Source: Zygophlyctis sp. KS116 (lineage: Eukaryota > Chytridiomycota). Taken from it: a stretch of DNA of 23,755 bases. Positions 1 through 10,072 of the stretch are shown here, piece after piece (the first letter of the stretch is position 1; every line of letters starts with the position of its first letter). Under the pieces are notes generated by a model. It made no database searches, had not been told where the DNA came from, and saw only the letters and a list, made by a program, of their open reading frames with translations. Location of the stretch: contig BAAFSQ010000153.1 of assembly GCA_054661495.1 (NCBI GenBank), positions 1-23,755 of the forward strand, written 5' to 3'. The position numbers and the translations under genes were made by a program.

Positions 1-78
1 GTTGGAGTTGCTTGTGGAACTCTATTCCCCAATGACTGCCGTGACGAAGCGCATCTTTTAGGATTATTGGATATGTAA
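1..78 (+). CDS. Possible 3' end of an unidentified protein
   Basis: Frame 1 is open from the window edge and ends at a TAA at 76-78, giving about 25 residues ending in HLLGLLDM. The stretch is more GC-rich than the AT-rich spacer after it, which fits the end of a coding exon. A second frame on the same strand is open to a TAG at 59-61, so the frame is not certain, and the fragment is too short to recognise a family. It would converge on the F-box/ankyrin gene, with about 40 nt between the stops. Confidence 0.3.
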   Translation, partial: VGVACGTLFPNDCRDEAHLLGLLDM

Positions 79-118
79 TCAAAAATAATAAAAAAACAAT
101 TAAATACGGTCAAAGAAA

Positions 119-961
119 CTAAATCCTGCTCCTTAAATACTTTTTCCAAAATTTATCAAATCCTGTCTTACTACGTACACGATCATCCTTTTTCAACAAG
201 AACACAATTTCAAAATGTCCTAAATATGCTGCCTTTTTAATAGCCCAATTATCAACATCAGATGGATCAACACGAGAATCACTTAATAATAATTTTACAA
301 TTTCCAAATGCCCATTTCTAGATGCATATAGAATAGGATAATTGGCACAACAGGCTGGATCTATCCTAGAATCTAATAGTAATAATTGTACGATTTCATA
401 ATGTCCATTTTCACATGCAAGTCTAAAGGATAAATTATCATCATCAGATGGATCTACTTTCCATGATAATAATTTACATAGTACAGTCTTGAATCCAAAA
501 TTAGATGCTAAAGCTAATACCTTTTCTATTTCTACTATTTTACGAAATCTCTTATTGACTAGTAATGCATCTAATGCAGATTCCTGATTTTTAATTAAAG
601 TCCGAATAGATTCACAAAAGAATGGGAAATCTATAGTAGACTCTTCAAGGGTAAAGAAATGATATTTAAAGGCTTGATGTCTATCAAAGTCTAGGACACT
701 AGATAAATTAGAACAAGATTCAAAATCTAGAAATTCCATGATGTTCCATAATATTTCTGTTGGGAGTTGATTCAAGAATATTTTTTGTGGCACCTGGAAA
801 TTTACATCTTGCGCCAGACTAGAAATAAAAGTAGAATTAAAATTAGATGATGGCGATAGCTGAGACTCTGCTAATAATGCTCGTTTCTTCCAATAATTAG
901 CCTGATCTTTCCAAAATATGATATCGGCAGAAATCTTGGTTCTTGGTGTTTTCCGTTTCAT
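119..961 (-). CDS. F-box and ankyrin-repeat protein
   Basis: A single-exon gene of 280 residues. An F-box-like segment lies near residues 62-95 (LNQLPTEILWNIMEFLDFES), the part that normally binds Skp1 in SCF ubiquitin ligases. The C-terminal third, about residues 165-265, holds ankyrin repeats with the motif NGHxEIVxLLLxDSRxDP, each about 33 residues. A protein of this build would be expected to select substrates for ubiquitination; that is inferred from the domains. The repeat wording resembles large expanded families in some chytrid genomes. The start codon is 18 nt from that of the divergent RNase H2 gene, so the two must share a very small promoter. It is one of the few genes here without an intron, which would fit a recently duplicated family member. 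Confidence 0.8.
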   Translation of the reverse strand: MKRKTPRTKISADIIFWKDQANYWKKRALLAESQLSPSSNFNSTFISSLAQDVNFQVPQKIFLNQLPTEILWNIMEFLDFESCSNLSSVLDFDRHQAFKYHFFTLEESTIDFPFFCESIRTLIKNQESALDALLVNKRFRKIVEIEKVLALASNFGFKTVLCKLLSWKVDPSDDDNLSFRLACENGHYEIVQLLLLDSRIDPACCANYPILYASRNGHLEIVKLLLSDSRVDPSDVDNWAIKKAAYLGHFEIVFLLKKDDRVRSKTGFDKFWKKYLRSRI

Positions 962-979
962 TTTATCCTAGCCCAAACG

Positions 980-1913
980 ATGACGGTCAAGAGTAGTGAG
1001 TCCAAAAGTACAAGTAAACCATCAACGCCATTAGTATTAAATAGTAAAGTCATGTTGGGAGTTGATGAGGCAGGAAGAGGGCCTGTTTTGGGACCAATGG
1101 TTTATGCGGCGGCGTTTGCGCCAATAGACTCGTTGCAACAATTAAAGGATTTGGGCGTTGATGATTCAAAAGTGCTAAAGGAAGAATTTAGGGATAGTCT
1201 ATTTAAGGAATTAAATAATCAGGATTTTATTGGTTGGAAGGCATATGTTTGTTCTCCAAAGGAAATTTCAGAATCGATGCTAAGAAGGTATGATTTACTC
1301 TATAATTTTAGATCAAAGTATAATTTAAATGCATTGGCTCATGATATTACTATACAGGTAATCTATTTTACCAAGTAGAAAGTTGATTAGGGATGTAATT
1401 AGTCAAGGTGTACAAGTTGATCAGATTTATATTGACACGGTCGGACCACCTCAACAGTATCAAGAAATGCTTGAAAAGTTATTTCCACGGATTAAAATTA
1501 AAGTTGCTAAAAAGGCAGATTCATTATATCCAATTGTATCTGCTGCATCGATTGTAGCAAAAGTTACAAGAGATTCAATTTTAAGAGATTGGGAATTTGA
1601 TGAGAAATTAGACAAGGAATTTGAAAGAGATTTTGGTTGTGGTTATCCATCAGACTCAAAAACTGTAAAATGGTTACATAATAATTTTCATCCAGTTTTT
1701 GGATTTCCAAATTTAATTAGATTTAGTTGGTCTACAGCTGAAAAAATTATGACTGATAAGGGTGTCTCTGTAAAATGGGCTCAAGAAGCTGATCAGGAAA
1801 ATGATTCTAAAGATATTCGTGGTTTTTTTACTAATCTAAATCATACTAGAGATCCCATATATTCACAATTGGGTCTAGAATCAGTTAAATCTTTAAATAA
1901 ATTTAAAAATTAA
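980..1913 (+). CDS. RNASEH2A: Ribonuclease H2 catalytic subunit A
   Basis: Two exons, 980-1357 and 1383-1913, split by a 25-nt intron (1358-1382), encode 302 residues. The enzyme cuts RNA in RNA:DNA hybrids and removes single ribonucleotides from genomic DNA, normally with subunits B and C in the nucleus. The four metal-binding acidic residues are all visible: D29 and E30 in GVDEAGRG, D144 in YIDTVG and D172 in KADSLYP. Their spacing matches the human residues D34, E35, D141 and D169. The conserved GYPSD segment with the catalytic-site tyrosine is at about residue 214. The intron position is fixed by homology: removing exactly 25 nt joins HDITIQ to LIRDVI with no gap against yeast and human proteins. 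Near the C terminus, SKDIRGFF resembles a degenerate PCNA-binding motif. The stop lies 4 nt from that of the convergent cyclin gene. Confidence 0.95.
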
Positions 1914-1917
1914 CTGC

Positions 1918-2556
1918 TTATTGTATTCCAATCATTTGATGACATGAAATAATATTTTGTATAGATTTTTTAGATCTTGAATTTTGTATACTTTGAACTG
2001 GTACTACCTGATTATGATCATAATTCTGATCTTGACCATAATTATTACTTGGCCTTGAAAAGTATTGTTTTAATAAAATTAACCAGTTCCCATACTCTCC
2101 TTCAGTCACATGTAATGTATATCCAATAGACTGTAGAAATTCCTTCTTCATTCTACAACATTCAGACACTGATACGCCAGAGATCTGATTCCAAGAGTGA
2201 GTATTAAATGCATTATCATTTAGAAAAGTATCAGCCAACCTTGATTTAATCATGAAATATTACATTAATGCAGTCAACCAAATTCTAAATTCACATCTAT
2301 AACCAAGAGGAATTTGTGATTTTGTACAGTCTTTTAACCGCTTGACATAGAGAAGCGATGTGAGTATTACAGATGGAGATACATTTGGGGATGCTGAAGA
2401 TATAATGTTTGACACAAACGAAATGAAATCAGACAAGACTAGATCAGATGGACTTGATCTACTCCAAATCTTAAATACTAACTTTGCGACTAATTCGGCA
2501 AGCTCAAGATGACATGTGGTCTGAGAAAATGTATTCAATTGACATTTATCAATCAT
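1918..2556 (-). CDS. Pcl/Pho80-type cyclin
   Basis: Exons 2556-2264 and 2239-1918 flank a 24-nt intron (2240-2263) that contains an in-frame TAA. The product is about 204 residues. The cyclin box runs from about residue 35 to 150 and carries the fungal Pcl signature: ILTSLLYVKRLK, then ALMLADTFLNDN, which is created only by splicing, then WNQISGVS and MKKEFLQSIGYTLHVTEGEY. Such cyclins activate Pho85/CDK5-type kinases in phosphate, glycogen and G1 control. The exact subfamily cannot be told from this sequence. The start ATG at 2556 gives a normal short N terminus. An E2F/MBF-like palindrome lies about 40 nt upstream of the start. Confidence 0.9.
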
Positions 2557-2756
2557 GGATTATAATAACTGATGGAGAGGACTGATCAGACTCACTTGGC
2601 GCCAGCTTTGACCCGTGTCCAAACTTCAAATTTGCGCTTAAAAACACCAATTTTCACCTTTTTTAATCAGTCAAATCAATCTCCTGTCAAAAATGACTCA
2701 TTTTTCACTTTTAAAGCCAGCCAAAATTGTCGTGTTTGACAAGCCAACCAGACAAA
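2557..2756 (-). promoter_or_regulatory. Upstream region of the cyclin gene with E2F/MBF-like sites
   Basis: This 200-bp spacer lies between the cyclin start and the kinesin stop, so it must hold the cyclin promoter and the kinesin 3' end. It contains the palindrome TTGGCGCCA at 2596-2604 and a half-site-like TTTGCGC at 2631-2637, both close to the E2F consensus TTTSSCGC. GC-rich sites of this kind stand out in an AT-rich genome. Control of a cyclin gene by a G1/S factor is plausible but inferred. Confidence 0.35.
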
Positions 2757-4894
2757 TTATTGAAAACGCTTGTGTCCTGTGGCAGTTCCATTCATGGGCA
2801 GCTTGGTGAGGCGTGCAGACCTTCGTGGCGTTGCAAGCGGTCTAATAGACTCTCGGCGTTTGTTAAATGTAGGAATCATGGATTCTCTACGGGCCTTGAG
2901 TTTCTTTATGACAGGAGACTCCAACTTTGTATTTAGGCGCTTGAGAGTAGGAGTCTGAGAGTCTAAAATTGGGAATTTAGAGGCTTTAATAGTCCCAGTT
3001 TCTAGAGTTTTATCTGGTTTAATAGGAGTGTAGAATACATCAGACTCTACATTCTCATCATTCTGATCTCTAAAGTGAGATTCTTGATCTGATTCATCGG
3101 TACATGTATCATAGAGAATTTTTGCATCAATAGTCTCTTGTTGCAATCCGATTTGATCTATAATTCCATCAAATGATTTAGATTTAATCATGTCTGTTAT
3201 TATTCCTGCTAATTTCTGAGACTGAGATTCCAAAATACGACACTGATATTCTTTAGTCTCAAATTGTACTAGCAGTGATCCAAGTCTTTCTTCCTTTTCC
3301 AAATATTCACAATTAGAGACAAGATTGGTCTTGGATTTTTTTAAATAATTTGTAATCAGGCCTTTGTATCGTTCAATTGCAACTAAAAGTTCAGACTGGT
3401 TATGTCGAAGTGCCACATTTTGGTCATGAAGACTTTGAGTCTCTTTAGATAAAGCATTCAAGTGTTCCAATTTCCATTCATTCCATTGAACTTTAGAAAT
3501 TACATTCAATCTTTCAAGTTCTTTTGACTTGATTTTTCCTTGCAGGCTATGGATTTTTCCTAAAATATAATTTCCTTCTTCTGAAAGTCCGATTTTACTA
3601 GATGCTTCTTTTAGCTTTTCAATCTCTTCTTGTAATTGAGCTACAATCATTGGATATTGCGATATGTGATAGTCTATATCAATTTGATTCTTTTCTAGGC
3701 TAATTCGAATATTCTTTGCTCGATTAGCGTACTTTAGAGTATTATGAGTCTCTTCAGAATGAATTAATGCTAATCATAAACTGAAAATAAGTACCAGGTG
3801 AAATATTAGCAATCATGACTACTTGACAATTTCCTCCAAGTGAATGTTTTAATAATCGAGTCAATTTTGAATCCCTATAAGGTATATGAGCCTTTCTCCC
3901 TTCTGAAAGCGCATTTATACAATTTCCTAGAGCCAGTAAAGATCTATAATTTATTTGAATTATACTTACCTATTTATATTAGCACCTTCAATTAGTCTAT
4001 CTCCTGTATTCTTTGTTGCTGAGGCTCTCTAATGTTAGTAAAGTTGTATAAATTACTTCACTTCCTGCTAAATCTATTATACTTAGTATTGCATCTGTCC
4101 ATATCGCTGAAATACCCTGAGTTTTGTTCCTTTGTCTAATTCGGACCTGTAAAACTGCATGAGATCTAGAACTGACTGAATTTGATTCTGTATGAGCTCT
4201 TGTCCTATGTTCATTTCCCTTTACAAGCATTGCAAGTATCTCATCTGCAGAAGAAGGTGAATGCTTTGATAATCCAGAAACAATAATATGTGTGTCATCT
4301 TCACGTAAATCTAAACATGCATCTGTCTCTGGATCCAACAAATCTCTAATCATTTCATTATAAACTTCAAGATATGATAAAGAAACATCAAAAACCTTTT
4401 GATGCTTATTGTCTTCAATCTTTGAATAGAGATCTTTCATTGTCCGATAAATTATTCCCGGATCTTGCTCATTCCCAACAATAGTGTGCGTTTTTCCACA
4501 ACCAGTCGCACCATAAGCAAATAAAGTTGCATTATACCCATCTAATACTGTATCTATCAATGGGAGAGCTGTTTTTTCATAAACTTCGGACTGAGTTGCT
4601 CTTTCAGCAAAGACTTTATCGAACGCGTACTTGATTTCCTTCTTTCGCCTTGTTGAATACATTGGTTTTTTAGAATCTAGCTTTCCGGGGTCTAAATGTT
4701 TATACGTTTAACTTACCAAAGAAAATAATATTATCATGAATTACACTAGTAGTTCTAGAGTTATCCTTTGTAAAGACTTTTGATTCAACTTCAGAGCTGA
4801 AAGCGCTAGACTTTTTTTCTTGGCAATTCATAGATTCTTTGACTGATAGCGGTCGAATGCGAACATAGACATTGAGATGACTTTTCGCCGACAT
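2757..4894 (-). CDS. KIP3: Kinesin-8 motor (Kip3/Klp5 type)
   Basis: Five exons: 4894-4717, 4691-4057, 4028-3970, 3943-3795 and 3769-2757. The introns are 25, 28, 26 and 25 nt long, and the second contains a perfect TACTAAC branch site 4 nt before its TAG. The product is about 677 residues. The motor domain, about residues 5-360, has the P-loop GATGCGKT at 120-127, switch I NSVSSRSH at 230-237 and switch II DLAGSE at 266-271, then [13 protein letters not shown] and a neck coiled coil. The wording around KYAFDKVF and [11 protein letters not shown] fits kinesin-8, plus-end motors that shorten microtubules and position spindles and nuclei. The tail has further coiled coil and ends in a basic, arginine-rich segment that may bind microtubules. 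The start at 4894 ([15 protein letters not shown]) is preferred; an in-frame ATG at 4918 would add 8 residues. Confidence 0.93.
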
Positions 4895-5062
4895 TTCGGA
4901 ATGAATTATTATGATCAATGCAATTGCTTAATATTCTCAAAAAACATGCGCATCGCATCATGATGAATAAAATCCCAAGTGTATTAAATAGAATCAAATC
5001 CTAAACTTTGAAATCATTCAACTTTCAATTTTTAAATGGATGGGCTAGTGAAATCAAATAGA

Positions 5063-6065
5063 TCAAGTCATTTTCAAGTATTCAAGAAACTTTATCAATG
5101 CTTCATTTCCTCCCAAACGTTCTATTTCTTCCCTTGCTTCTTTTTCCAATTCTATGATTTTTGATCTTGTATATTCAAAACTATTGCTCGCTTCTAAAAC
5201 TCTTATAGCGTGTTTTTTAAGAGATACATCTTCAGTCCTTTGCCGTAATATATCTATATTTAGATAAACCAACTTACTTAGTATTTGATGATCATCATTA
5301 TTAGATCTAATGCAATGAATAATTGGAAATGAAAACTTTCCTTCAGTTAGATCTTCTGCAAATCCTTTATTTTCTTCATACTAGAGAATCATGATGACAT
5401 ATTTACCTTTCCAGACATTAAATTCATAAAATCATCCCTAATTTGAAAGTGAGCACCCAATAAATCAACTAATTTTGAATAATCTTGATCATTTTTTGTC
5501 TCTGAACATAATTGCATCATTTTTACAGCAAGCCTTAATAATCCACCAGTTTCTAATAAATTAGAATTGAATATTATTGCTCGCTAGATCTCTTTTACTA
5601 GTAAAAAAGATGATACAGAGCCCAAATAGTAACCTTACTATTCTTAACCATTTGAATATATTCTTCTTCAGTCGGACAAATACCAGCATCTCTCCAATAA
5701 ATTTCCATTCCCTGTCCTCGATGCAATTGCAACATTTCCTCAGTAAAAACATGAATCGCTTGAGAATCAGCAAGTGCCACCAACTTTTCGAGCGCTAAAA
5801 AGTACACATAATTCGCACAATTAATTGTTGCAGGAATTCCATAGATTTTATGAGCCACAGGTTTTGATCGTCTTAGACTTGAATTATCCTCGACATCATC
5901 AATCATCAAGGAAGCCGAATGCAACATTTTAATAATCTCAATGATTTCTTCTCTTTTATTTCCTGCAAGAGGAATCCAAGTCTCAAATGCTAAAATTAGT
6001 GTCGTTCTAATTTCTTTTCCTGGATTGGACAATAAGTACTTGTAAGGCTCCAATAAAACTTGCAT
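5063..6065 (-). CDS. BTS1: Geranylgeranyl diphosphate synthase
   Basis: Four exons: 6065-5639, 5552-5407, 5380-5278 and 5253-5063. The introns are 86, 26 and 24 nt long. The product is 288 residues, the usual length for fungal GGPP synthases. The enzyme makes the C20 donor for prenylation of Rab and Rho GTPases and for isoprenoid chains. The first aspartate motif is DDVED (56-60); the second is the fungal variant DDFMN (182-186). Flanking landmarks are [17 protein letters not shown] at the N terminus, [23 protein letters not shown] and [19 protein letters not shown]. All joins are gap-free against the family. The 24-nt intron has no in-frame stop, so its retention would insert 8 residues before the RQRTED segment. 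The start codon is 27 nt from the stop of the upstream gene. Confidence 0.94.
5553..5638 (-). other. Exceptional 86-nt intron in the GGPP synthase gene
   Basis: All other introns I could define are 23-32 nt; this one is 86 nt. Its ends are fixed by the conserved NKTGG segment, in which the lysine codon is split. Inside it, a GT..AG stretch of 36 nt begins at the fifth base after the outer donor's GTAA. Removing it first would leave an outer donor reading GTAAGT and an outer intron of 50 nt. This may be a nested (stwintron-like) arrangement, or simply a long intron. Confidence 0.6.
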
Positions 6066-6092
6066 TTCTCAACAAAATTTTAAACAGTGCAA

Positions 6093-7353
6093 TTAGTCAT
6101 CATCTGATGATTCAACAAAAACACTTTCAGCCTTTCTCTTTCGTGAATCATTTCCATGAGAATAGAATGCAAATTGCAATTGAGACTTAAACCATTCCAA
6201 AAATGATTTTGAAAGACTAATAGGAATCGCAGGAACATTTTCTGTATCTCCAGATTTCCTAATCCAACAAACTTCAAATGACATTTTAGCACCAGAAGCA
6301 AATTTCTTTAAATACAATCGTATTGCTTTTAAAACGCGATGATGATATTCCATATCAGATAAAATATCATTAACCATTTCTTGTCCAAATTCTCGAGCAA
6401 CTAAATCCATCCAAGAAATTAAACTTTCATCCTTCTTATCTTGATATTGTGCATCAAGAATGTAATCTAAAGGTTTATCAACTTTAACTCCTACCTAGCC
6501 ATTCGTCAAATTCATCAATTAATGGTTTTGGGATTGCAGGAACTGATTTAGATCCTTCGTCCACTTTACAATCTAAAATTAAATCTCTTTCCACTCTTTC
6601 TACTAAAAAGTCATTAATTATTCCTTCTTCAATAATGATGACAGTTTTTTTAGGTAAAAACGCAAGAGTTCCCTTTGGTCTATTTTCCTTGACAACGCTT
6701 CTCCAAGAAAACAATTCTACATTTTTTAAACATGACAACTTGTCTAATTTTGGCTTTATTTTCTCCAAATTTTCCTTTGGTGAGTCTGTATTATTTGAAT
6801 TTGTGTTATTTGGAATATTAGTAATATTTGTAATATAGTAGGCAGGATTTTTGGGTTTTGGAGATACTTTAATTTTTTGGTTGGGGGGATCAGCCATTGT
6901 TGTAGAAAGTTTAAGTTTAGGAGATCCAGAGTCATTGGCAGCCGTTGATATAGATTTTTTGAATTTTAGTTTTTGATTTCCTTGAGGAATATGACAAGAA
7001 CAAGATCTAGAGCATAAAATACATTTCCCTTCAATGAGCAATTCCTGATTTAAATTATTAATTTTAGCAAAAGTTTCTTGAAATTCAAAGATTTTAGACT
7101 TTAAATTTTGAATTTCCCTCTTGAAATTGATGTCCGAAGAGATTTTAGATTTTTTCAATTCTGCAATTTTAGACTCTAATTTTGCATTGATGTCCAGCGC
7201 TTCGATAAGTGATTCTTGAACATTGTCTAATTTCATTAAAGTATTGTCGCCTTCTTTTATACAATTTAATTCATATTGCAACTTGTAATTTTCTTCCTGG
7301 GCAGACATGAGGGAATTTACAGCTTCAAAGTATTTCTCTTGAAAGTTTGTCAT
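6093..7353 (-). CDS. Coiled-coil protein of unknown function with a duplicated VPAIP module
   Basis: Exons 7353-6495 and 6466-6093 flank a 28-nt intron (6467-6494) and encode 410 residues. I do not recognise the family. Residues 1 to about 105 are heptad-rich coiled coil. A cysteine cluster, CxxCxxxCxCH, follows near residue 111, then a low-complexity Ser/Asn/Lys/Pro linker (about 130-205) and a folded-looking C-terminal region. That region contains two similar segments, each a hydrophobic strand with a Cys, then VPAIP, a short spacer and F-x-EW, at about residues 265-285 and 360-385. They look like an internal duplication. The C terminus has the basic patch RKRKAE followed by acidic residues, suggesting a nuclear protein. 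It lies between GGPP synthase and UTP5 on the same strand, with spacers of 27 and 67 nt. Confidence 0.72.
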
Positions 7354-7420
7354 TTCTGTAGTTTGAACGCTTGGGCGATGGGTTGACTTAACTCACTATT
7401 ATAATGTAAAATTCTAAACT

Positions 7421-9145
7421 TTATTCATCAGCCATGTCAGACTCTTGAACAAAATTCCCAGTTTCAGAATCATCATCAGTCTCTGATCCAAAATCATTCT
7501 CAGACTCCAAATCATTATCGATATGTTCAGATGAGCCTTCAGAGATCACATCAAGAGTTTCATCAAATTCAATCATGGGTTCTTGGTTTTGGTTAGATTC
7601 TATTGTTCCGTGAACTAAAATACCATCCAGTCTTCCAGATAACTTGAGTAAAGATTCAAAATTAGAAATTCTAGACTCTAAAACATTATATAGTTGGGCA
7701 AGTTCTGAAGAGACTTGATCAAGTGATAATAGATAAGAAGAATGGATTACTAAACAACTTCTAATCCATTCAATCAAATAAAGACTATCATTAGGCTTAT
7801 TTTGACATCTTCCAATAACAATTTTTAGTAATGGTAGTATTACACTAGGTTCAAGTCTAGAAACAGTAGATGAAATCATTTTACGATCACGAACTCGTAA
7901 ACACCTATCTAAAAGTTCCTTATCTAAAGATGTTATTGCTTGAGATAAAAGTTGATGCATAGAAGTCACAGAGTTTAGAGATCTTAATGGCTTGGAAGGT
8001 TCAGGTTGTATAGCTAAAAGATTTAATTTCTCTTCCATTGTCAAGTCTCCAAATACTTTTGGTGCAGAAGTCATTTGATTTGATCCAGATTGTATTTTTA
8101 AAGAGGAAGTGTCCATAACCTAGATAGTTTTTAAAATAATTTTAATTACTTTAGATCCTACAATTTCATTTTCTTGTTTCATTAACAGCCCTTTAGTTGC
8201 ATCCCTTTTCAGGATTTGAGATTCAATTTCTCCATTTTGATTTTTGTAATCGATAAACTCAAAAATGGGTTTTAAAAGAGAATTTCTAACAATTAGAACC
8301 TTGTGATCTGCAAAAGACGCTGCAAAAATTGGAATTTCACTTGATTCAGAGTCCAAAATCTTTATATTCCCTATTGAAGGAGAGCAGGTTTGTCTAGACT
8401 TTTTCTTTTTAGAAACTCCTGTAGTTTTAATCTTGGATGGAGTCTCCCAGAAACTTAAAACTCCAAATTCATCTATTCCCAGTATTTGATCAGTCTCTGA
8501 AATTTCCAAACTCTTAATTTCAGAATCCAATGTAAGTAAATTATAGCAATTTTTCTTTGAAGCATCTTTTAAATCCCAAACACTTATTGATCGTTCTCCT
8601 TTTGCTAAAGAGAGGCAGAAACGATCATCATGAGAAATGACCAGATCTACAACTTCTGTAGAATGAGCATTAAAAGACTGTTCCAATGTAAATGTTTCTG
8701 TAGAATAAATATGAATATTTGATCCTGCAAGGGCCAATTTAGACTCTGAATGATTTAGTGCAAGTTTAACAATCTTAAAATCAAGGTCAAGTTGTCGTTT
8801 TACGAGTCCCGAGTTCAATTCCCACTCAATGACAGTATTTTCAGAGCAAGAAAATAGTCCCTTTTTTGAAAAAATTACATCTGTAATCATTGATGAATGC
8901 TTTTTCAGAGATTTAATGATTTTTTGCTGCGATAGAGAAAATATTTGTATTTCACCATTGCTCAGTCCCAATGCAATAGTATCAGATGATCCATTCCAAC
9001 AATGACTAGTTAGGGTTATACCAGGTTCACCGGTAAAAGAAGTAATTAAACTGCCCGATGCAGCCTCCCAGATTCTTAAATGAAAAGACTCTAAATTCAG
9101 GGATGCATTGGCAAAGTATGCTTTTGTAGGAGAGAAAGAGATCAT
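7421..9145 (-). CDS. UTP5: UTP5/WDR43, small-subunit processome protein
   Basis: Exons 9145-8150 and 8119-7421 flank a 30-nt intron (8120-8149) that ends in an in-frame TAG. The product is about 564 residues. The N-terminal half is a WD40 propeller starting at FSPTKAYFANAS and HLRIWEAASG. The C-terminal half is a Utp12-type helical domain (LLSQAITSLDKELLDRCL, IHSSYLLSLDQVSSELAQLY, LLKLSGRLDGIL) with a strongly acidic tail. This layout is that of UTP5/WDR43 in the t-UTP (UtpA) complex, which starts assembly on the 35S pre-rRNA in the nucleolus. Without splicing the two halves would look like separate genes. The start is uncertain: an ATG at 9228 followed by a GTAAGT intron of 44 nt (or 17 nt) would add a short N terminus. 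Confidence 0.88.
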
Positions 9146-9242
9146 TTCTAAATTGAAATTTTTTATGAAAAATTCTACAACCGCCACTTACGCCCCTCCC
9201 AGTAGTCTCCCAAACTAACAATGGACATGCATCATTCAAAAA

Positions 9243-9969
9243 ATGAATTCTTCAATTTTGGCATTGGTTTTCACTTCATTATTACTGATCTCTGAAGCTA
9301 CAGCTCACAAAATTCAACCACAGGACGCCATAAAATCTGCCAAATCTGGAAAATCAACCGTTGTTGAATATTCAGATTGTTATTGGGTTGTATCTGCCTG
9401 GAAGGCCATGGGTAAATCAAGTAAACGAGGCTCCTCAAAGCCCATGGCGTGCTGTTCTATGACTGGTGTTACCTGTTCGGACATTGCAGTAATCGGCGTA
9501 AATTGGAACAGCCAAGGTCTTACTGGATCTATTCCGAAAGTTCTTGCAAAAATACAAGGAATGGTTAATATGTAAGAGGATTGGTTAATAATAATATAGC
9601 TCGCTAAATGGGAACCAATTATCTGAGAGCATTCCTACAGAACTTGGAACTTTGACAAAATTACGAAATCTGTAAGCCTTTTAAAGATCTTAATTAAAGT
9701 GATCTATCCAAAAATCGGTTATCTGGGCCAATTCCTTCATCTTTTGCAAATTTGACAAACTTAAACGTTCTGTAATTTTTTAGAATCTAATTTTTAGTTC
9801 TTTATACAACAATTTGTATCTCAATGGATCTTACAAACCAATATGTCGAATGTCAGTGTAATAATTGGTATAATGATAATTTAGATTTGTCCAGAATACA
9901 TCTGTGGTGCTTGAAAGACCAGATGAATTGCGTTGCATAATTGTGCTTACCCCAGAATACTGGAACTAA
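9243..9969 (+). CDS. Secreted plant-type leucine-rich repeat protein
   Basis: Five exons: 9243-9571, 9600-9671, 9700-9771, 9798-9857 and 9885-9969. The introns are 28, 28, 26 and 27 nt. The product is about 205 residues; if the last intron is not used it stops at 9861 with 178. A signal peptide is clear (residues 1-21, SSILALVFTSLLLISEATA). A cap with a Cys pair (ACCSMTGVTC) resembles the plant LRRNT_2 domain. Repeats of 24 residues follow the plant-specific pattern LxxNxLxGxIPxxLxxLxxL. There is no transmembrane or kinase segment, so it is probably extracellular; its ligand is unknown. Exons 2 and 3 are each exactly 72 nt, one repeat per exon, all in phase 2. It is divergent from UTP5, with only 14 to 97 nt between the starts. 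Confidence 0.82.
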
Positions 9970-10072
9970 TCTAGTAATTTAATAGAATATTCGAATTTTG
10001 GTTTCTAATTAAAGCTATTAGAGTCCATGTCCATTGTAACGGACGGTGTGTAGTTAAGTCCGATCTTTCGTA

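Noticed and set aside
2727-2958. Two plus-strand open frames of 60-70 codons opposite the kinesin tail.
   Set aside because: They are antisense shadows of a well-supported coding exon, with no homology and an Arg/Cys-rich composition typical of reversed coding sequence.
8120-9187. A separate WD40 gene ending at 8120 next to an independent gene at 7421-8116.
   Set aside because: WD40 plus Utp12 domain in one chain is the UTP5/WDR43 layout, and a 30-nt GT..AG intron with in-frame TAG joins them in phase.
9185-9187. A GTG start for UTP5 at 9187.
   Set aside because: GTG starts are not expected for nuclear genes. An ATG lies in frame at 9145, and the sequence upstream looks like an intron.
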